From positions 112,905,684 through 112,969,683 of the forward strand of contig NC_134644.1 of NCBI RefSeq assembly GCF_030463565.1: DNA of 64,000 nucleotides, read 5' to 3'. The stretch comes from Pelecanus crispus (lineage: Eukaryota; Chordata; Aves; Pelecaniformes; Pelecanidae). Every line of letters begins with the position of its first letter. Position 1 is the stretch's first letter. This document shows, piece by piece, positions 58,616 to 64,000 of the stretch. The translations under genes and the position numbers were made by a program. The notes beneath the pieces are model-generated. The model saw only the letters and a list, made by a program, of their open reading frames with translations. It was not told the DNA's origin and did no database searches.

Positions 58616-60365
58616 GGCACTAGGACAGATGTTTGCCTACCATCTGTCCCATCTTTATATGTCTAACTGTTCAACAGGGTGGGAGGGGACACTCCTCGAC
58701 ACTAAGCAGGAACCTTTTGCTGCATATTGGCTTATACTAAGTTAGAAACCTAACTTGGGTTAGGTGATATAACATCCCCTTTTCCTCGATAATGTTCATA
58801 TACTTTCTATCCTGCAGAATTAGTAGTGGAGTTCTTTTCATTTTTTAGCCACAGCTGCCATATCATTCTCGGTCAAAAATTGCACAATTGTGCATTGCCA
58901 AATGTAGGACAAATGTACAAATTGTTGCAGATGGGGAAAATAAAAAGGATTCTGAAAAATACTGAAAGATTTGGGTTTGTATTCTGAAAACATTTAATTC
59001 GGACCAAAAAAAAAAAAGCCCTGCGGAAGGTCTTTGGGGAGCCTGTTGTGGTTCTCCAATTCCGACAGTGGATCTGAAGTGTTGTTTAGGACAGTTCAGG
59101 TTCTGATTCCTATACCTCATGCCAGCTGGCAGCTTCTGCAAAGGATCGTTCACCAGCTAGAGACAGCCTGAATTCAATGCTTGCATTCTCTGATACACTT
59201 ACCCATGCATCCCTTGTAATGAGGAGGTCAGATGGGTTATTCTGCTTCTGTTAAGATTCCCCCTTTTGCTGGGGGCACTCGCAGCTACCTTAACTGATTT
59301 CTAGCCCCATGGAGCTTTAGACCAGTAAAATACTGTGGAATAAAGAAGAATATCTGCTTGGATTATTCAATGTTTAGTTCAGTTTTTCAAAGAAAGATAG
59401 CTGCAGTGTTCACTGTATTGGGATCACTGCACATTTGAGGTGAGTGGGTTGTTTTGGAGGAACATTATAGCTATGAATGAAATTGAAATGGCTGGTTTAA
59501 TATATATGACACATGGTGTTTTTATGATACTGTGGTTTGTGGAAGTCTCAATAGATCCTACAAGTTAGAATTTCTGACTGTTGACTGTATAACGTAGTAG
59601 AGTAAGCAATAGTTTTTGTTTTGTACTGAGTAATACTATTGTTTAAGCTACTGTTGTATTTTATGTACAATCCTGAAGTTGGAATATTTGATCCTTTGCT
59701 GTTCTGTCTTTTCTGTCTGCTTTAGTAATCAGCTTAAGTGTGGTGGGGAAGCTAAGCCACAGCTAAGAGAATAACTGAAAGTTGAAGCTAACTGATTTTC
59801 AAACCTTGTAAGATGCTCAGATTTTTATTTAAAGAGACACAACATTCAAGTGTATATTCCTTTAATAATGGTGTATTAAAGGTGGAGATGGACATCACCC
59901 TAAATACATTTTAAGCTGGTCTAAAAATATTACATGCTGTTCATATAAAATTTTGTTTCTGAATTTTTTTAAAAAGATATACATCATACTGCATATGACT
60001 TGTGGGATACTGTTATTTGGGCTACTTGACTTTTTCCCTTGGAGAGGAATTATAACAATCAGTATAACAGATGGCTGCGTTTGTAGTGTCCCTGCTGGTG
60101 CCATTGTGTCCCCATGAGGTAAAGGAATGAGAGCAGAGGTAAGCCTTTTTCTCAGTAAGTCTTGCATGCTGCTCTTGGAAGCTGGGATTGCCACACAGTG
60201 TAGCCCGCAAATGGGGGACCACAAATATGGTGTCTGACTTCTGCAGTCAACACTTGGCCACCCAGCATTGCAGAAAGTAAACTTCATTTTCCTTTGGTTC
60301 AGTGACAGCTTTGAACACCAGATTGCTGAAAAACTACAGAAATATCCCTGAGAAATAGCCATAAT
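58616..60365. other. Intergenic or intronic, no gene seen
   Basis: AT-rich sequence with stops in all frames. The 159-codon minus-strand frame at 59895-60374 has no recognisable domain. If the exon at 58505 is real, this would be its first intron. Confidence 0.4.
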
Positions 60366-60634
60366 CCAAATCATACAATCATAGAATCATTTAGGTTGGA
60401 AAAGACCTTTAAGATCATCAAGTCCAACCGTTAACCTAACACTACCAAGTCCACCACTAAACCATATCCCTATGTGCCACATCTACACGTCTTTTAAATA
60501 CCTCCAGGGACGGTGACACAACCACTTCCCTGGGCAGCCTGTTCCAGTGCTTAACAACCTTTTCAGTGAAGAAATTTTTCCTAATATCCAATCTAAACCT
60601 CCCCTGGTACAACCTGAGGACGTTTCCTCTCATC

Positions 60635-62501
60635 CTACCCTCTATAATCTGGGAAAACAGACTGATCTACCTCACTGCAGCCTCCTCTCAGGTCATTGTA
60701 GAGAGTGATAAGGTTTCCCCTCAGCCTCCTCTTCTCTAGGCTAAATAATCCCAGTTCCCTCAGCCGCTCCTCATCCAACTTGTGTTGTAGACCCTTCACC
60801 TGCTTCGTTGCCCTTCTCTGGACATGCTCCAGCACCTCAATGTCTTTCTTGTAGTGAGGGGCCCAAAACTGGACACAGTATTCGAGGTGCGGCCTCACCA
60901 GTGCCAACTACAGGGGGACAATCATGTCCCTGCTCCTGCTGGCCACACTAGTCCTGATACAAGCCAGGATGCTGGTGGCCTTCTTGGCCACCTGGGCACA
61001 CTGCTGGCTCATGTTCAGCTGGCTGTCAACCAGCACCCCCAGGTCCTTTTCCGCCAGGCAGCTTTCCAGCCACTCTTCCCCAAGCCTGTAGCATTGCATG
61101 GGGTTGTTGTGACCCAAGTGCAGGACCTGGCACTTGGCCTTGTTGAACCTCATACAGTTGGCCTTGGCCCATCGATCCAGCCTGTCCAGATCCCTCTGCA
61201 GACCCTTTCTTACCCTCAAGCAGATCAACACTCCCATCCAATTTGCTGTCATCTGCAAACGTACTGAGGGTGCACTCAATCCCCTCATCCAGATCATTGA
61301 TAAAGATATTAAACAGAACTGGCCCCAAAACTGAGCCCTGGGGAACACCGCTTGTGACCGGTCACCAAGTGGACTTAACTCCATTCACCACAACTCTTTG
61401 GGCCCAGCCATCCAGCCAGATTTTTACCCAGCAAAGGGTTTGCCCATCCAAGCCATGAGCAGCAAGCTTCTCCAGTGGAATGCTGTGGGAGATGGTGTCA
61501 AAGGCTGTACTAAAGGCTGTCAAAGGCTGTCTACTAGGTAGACAATATCTACAGCCTTTCCCTCATCCACTAAACGGGTCACCTTGTCATAGAAGGAGAT
61601 CAGGTTAGTCAAGCAGGACCTGCCTTTCATAAACCCATGCTGACTGGGCCTGATCACCAGGTTGTCCTGCACGTGCCGTGTGATGGCACTCAGGATTGAT
61701 GGCTCTGTGACCTTCTGTGACAGTAATGTCAGACTGACAGGCCTGTAGTTCCCCAGGTCCTCCTTCTAGCCCTTCTTGTAGATGGGCGTCACATTTGCTA
61801 ACCTCCAGTTAACTGGGACCTCCCCAATTAGGCAGAACTGCTAATAAGATTGGAAGTGGCTTGGTGGGTGCTTCTGCCAGCTCCCTCAGTACCCTTGGGT
61901 GGATCCCATCTGGCCCCACAGACTTGTGAGTGTCTAAGTGATGTAGCAGGTCTCTAACCATTTCCTCTTGGATTATGCAGGCTTCATTCTGCTCCCTGTC
62001 CCTGTCTTCCAGCTCAGTGGGCTGGGTACCCTGAGTACAACTGGTCTGACTATTAAAGACTGAGGCAAAGAAGGCATTAATTACCTCACTGTTTTCCTCA
62101 TCCTTTGTCACTGTGTTTCCCCCACATCCAATGAAGGATGGATCTTCTCCTTAGCCCTCCTTTTGTTGTTAATGTATTTATAGAAACATTTTTTATTGTC
62201 TTTGACAGCAGTAGCCAGATTAAGTTCTAAGTGGATTTTGACCCTTGTAATTTTCTCCCTGCTTAACCTCATAACATCGTTGTAGTCCTCCTGAGTTGCG
62301 TGCCCCTTCTTCCAAAGGTCATAAACTCTCCTTTTTTTCCTGAGTTCCAGCAAATGCTCTCTGTTCAGCTAGGCCAGTCTTCTTCCCTATTGGCTTGTGT
62401 TTCAGCACATGGGGACAGCCTGCTCCTGTGCCTTTAAGACTTCCTTCTTGAAGAATGTCCAGTCTTCCTGGACTTCTTTGCCCTTCAGGACTGCCTCCCA
62501 A
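60635..62501 (-). pseudogene. CR1 ORF2, reverse-transcriptase part (broken)
   Basis: Minus-strand frames give, from upstream: KIHPSLDVGE, DLLHHLDTHKSVGPDGIHPR (the CR1 D-x-x-K-S-x-G-P-D-G motif, on the piece 62111-61809), [12 protein letters not shown] followed by [10 protein letters not shown] (the catalytic F-A-D-D), [35 protein letters not shown], and [20 protein letters not shown] with [14 protein letters not shown]. These pieces fall in different frames (for example 61384-60908, 61328-61026 and 60907-60635), showing several indels and stops. Confidence 0.9.
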
Positions 62502-62801
62502 GGGCCTCTGTCGACCAGGCCCCTAAACAGCCCAAAGTCTGCTCTCCAGAAGTCCAAGGCAGCAGTTCTGCTGACTTCTCTGAGAATCAAAAACTCTTAT
62601 CATTTCGTGATCACTGTGCCCAAGACAGCCTCCAACCATCACATCACCCACAAGTCCTTTCTCTGTTCATAAACAACAGGTCCAGCAGGGCACCTTCCCT
62701 AGTTGGCTCACTCACAAGCTGTGTCAGGAAGTTATCTTCCACACATTCCAGGAACCTCCTAGACTTTTTCTTCTCTGCTGTATTGTATTTGCAGCAGACA
62801 T

Positions 62802-63360
62802 CTGGTTAGTTGAAGTCCCCCACAAGAACAAGGGCTAGCGATTGTGTGTCTTCTCCCAGCTGCTTATAGAGTATTTCATCTGCTGCTTGATCCTGGTTGG
62901 GTGGTCTGTAACAGACTCCCACATGATATCTGCCATGTATTCCCCTGATTCTTACCCATAAACACTCAACCCTATTGTCACCATCATTAAGCTCTAGACA
63001 GTCAAAACATTCCCTAACACACAGGTCTACCCCACCGCCTCTCCTTCCTTGCCTATCCCTTCTGAAGAGCTTATAGCCATCCCCTGCCACTCCAGTGATA
63101 GAGTTCCATAGCCATAGTTGTGCAAGTCATCCCACTATATTTCTGTGATGGCAACTATATCATAGTTTTCCTGCTGCACAATTGCTTCCAGCTCCTGCTG
63201 TTTGTTGCCCATGCTGCATGCATCAGTGTAGATGCACTTCAGTTGGGCTATTGGTCCTGCCACCTTTCTGGGGGGAGAAGCCCTAATTCCTGCATGACCA
63301 TTCCCAGGCACTTCTGTGGTTTCTAACACATCCATATCCCTTGCATCTTTGCTGCCTCAT
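62802..63360 (-). pseudogene. CR1 ORF2, endonuclease part (broken)
   Basis: The minus strand 63335-63135 gives CIYTDACSMGNKQQELEAIV and YDIVAITEI, the start of the apurinic-type endonuclease with the catalytic Glu in T-E. The piece 63090-62806 gives RRGGGVDLCVR, YHVGVCYRPPNQD and LVLVGDFN (catalytic GDFN). A stop or frame break separates the two. This is the domain that nicks target DNA in non-LTR retrotransposition. Confidence 0.88.
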
Positions 63361-63518
63361 GGATCTCCATTCCCTATCTCCATTAAGATGGCAGACCGAA
63401 GGACCTAGCACACTGTCCCTCAAACATTGGTGTGCTGTCCCCAGGCTTATCTCTAGCAAGCCTGGTTTTATCCCTTTCCCCCTTTACATCTAGTTTAAAG
63501 CTCTTTCAATGAGCCCTG

Positions 63519-63992
63519 CTAACTCCTGTGCAAAGATCCTTTTCCCGCTTTGAGACAGGTGTACTCTGTTGCCAGCAGACCTGGCATCGTGTAAGCTGAC
63601 CCATGATAAAAAAAAAACAAATTCTGCCAGTGACACCAGGCTTGGAGCCAGGTGTTGATCAGCTGGTTCTTCCTGTGTCTTGCCTCATCATTCCCTGCAA
63701 CTGGAAGGATAGAGGAGAGCTCTACTTGTGCTCCTGATCCCTTAACCAGTCGTCCCAAGTCCCTGAAGTCTTTCTTGATTGCCCTCATGCTTCTTGTTGC
63801 AACTTCATCGCTGCCTATCTGAAAAATCAATAGTGGATATTAGTCTGAAGGCTGTATCAGGGTAGGAAGCTTTCTCTTCACATCTTTAACCTGGGCTCCA
63901 TGGAGGCAGCAGACTTCCCTAAGAAGTGGGTGTGGTCTGCGTATTGGGCCGTCTGCTCCCCTCAGGAGAGAGTCGCCTATAACAATGACCTG
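63519..63992 (-). pseudogene. CR1 ORF1 remnant with SGNH-esterase motif
   Basis: Reading the minus strand from about 63992, the frame gives VIVIGDSLLRG, the GDSL-type nucleophile block of the SGNH esterase domain found in CR1 ORF1 proteins. An in-frame TAA then follows near 63840, and the same frame continues with RAIKKDFRDLGRLV, SSILPVAGNDEAR and NTWLQAWCHWQ to a stop near 63519. Known CR1 ORF1 proteins have this esterase C-terminal to a zinc-finger part, which would lie beyond the window. The Asp/His catalytic pair expected later in the domain is not obvious. Confidence 0.75.
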
Positions 63993-64000
63993 TTTTTTTT

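Larger units (their letters stand above)
60366..64000 (-). mobile_element. Near full-length CR1 LINE (runs off the window end)
   Basis: About 3.6 kb on the minus strand. The 3' end lies at 60366-60400 (ATCATAGAATCATTTAGGTT on the plus strand, the complement of a CR1 tail). Going up the coordinates come the ORF2 C-terminus, reverse transcriptase, endonuclease (62.8-63.35 kb) and ORF1 (63.5-64.0 kb). The order and spacing match a CR1 with both ORFs. Frames are broken by stops and frameshifts in several places, so the copy is inactive, but CR1 copies are usually truncated to a few hundred bases and this length is rare. The 5' end is outside the window. Confidence 0.9.

Noticed and set aside
60060..60114. 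Exon-like segment (AACAG acceptor, short open frame from ATG, GAG-GTAAAG donor) as the second exon of the 58.5-kb candidate
   Set aside because: Joined in the required phase 2 it meets a stop after a few codons.
59895..60374. 159-codon minus-strand frame next to the CR1 3' end
   Set aside because: Its first codons overlap the edge of the CR1 element, and the rest has no recognisable domain or codon bias.

Overview
The window is vertebrate, almost certainly avian, nuclear DNA. It has AT-rich non-coding sequence, short exons with GT/AG introns, four CR1 LINE copies with the typical ATTCTATG-like 3' ends, and two LTR elements flanked by 5-bp target-site duplications. The solo LTR is of a kind common in neoavian birds, so a neoavian host is my inference. 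There is no bacterial gene, CRISPR array or rRNA here.

Layout: 2-196 is the last coding exon of an unidentified plus-strand gene, followed by its 3'UTR to about 2.3-2.9 kb. From 2.9 to 25.3 kb I see no gene, only a minus-strand solo LTR (12935-13500). From 25.3 to 39.1 kb lies the main gene, a complete 13-exon transglutaminase-family gene on the plus strand. All splice phases agree, and the exons join into an uninterrupted 1217-codon frame. Two CR1 fragments sit in its introns. From 39.1 to 45.4 kb is 3'UTR and intergenic sequence. From 45381 to 47736 is a short, decayed endogenous retrovirus (5' LTR, broken gag, remnant 3' LTR). A CR1 3' fragment lies at 48.58-49.45 kb, followed by gene-poor sequence to 60.36 kb that holds a possible signal-peptide first exon at 58.5 kb. 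From 60366 to the window end is a long, nearly complete minus-strand CR1 element with ORF1 esterase, endonuclease and reverse-transcriptase remains.

The transglutaminase is the item of real interest. Its N-terminal four-domain part (about 700 residues) keeps the family fold, exon map and Cys/His/Asp triad. The catalytic Cys motif is GYCGSLA instead of the family's usual GQCWVFA, the calcium-ligand loops look degraded, and Cys is about twice as abundant as in a typical family member. The last exon does not stop at the usual end of beta-barrel 2. It continues for about 518 residues into a Pro/Ala/Ser/Cys/Arg-rich tail built on an 8-residue period, encoded by very GC-rich DNA. I know of no described transglutaminase with such a tail. 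It may be a crosslinking or structural protein that carries its own disulfide-capable matrix domain, but that function is inference.
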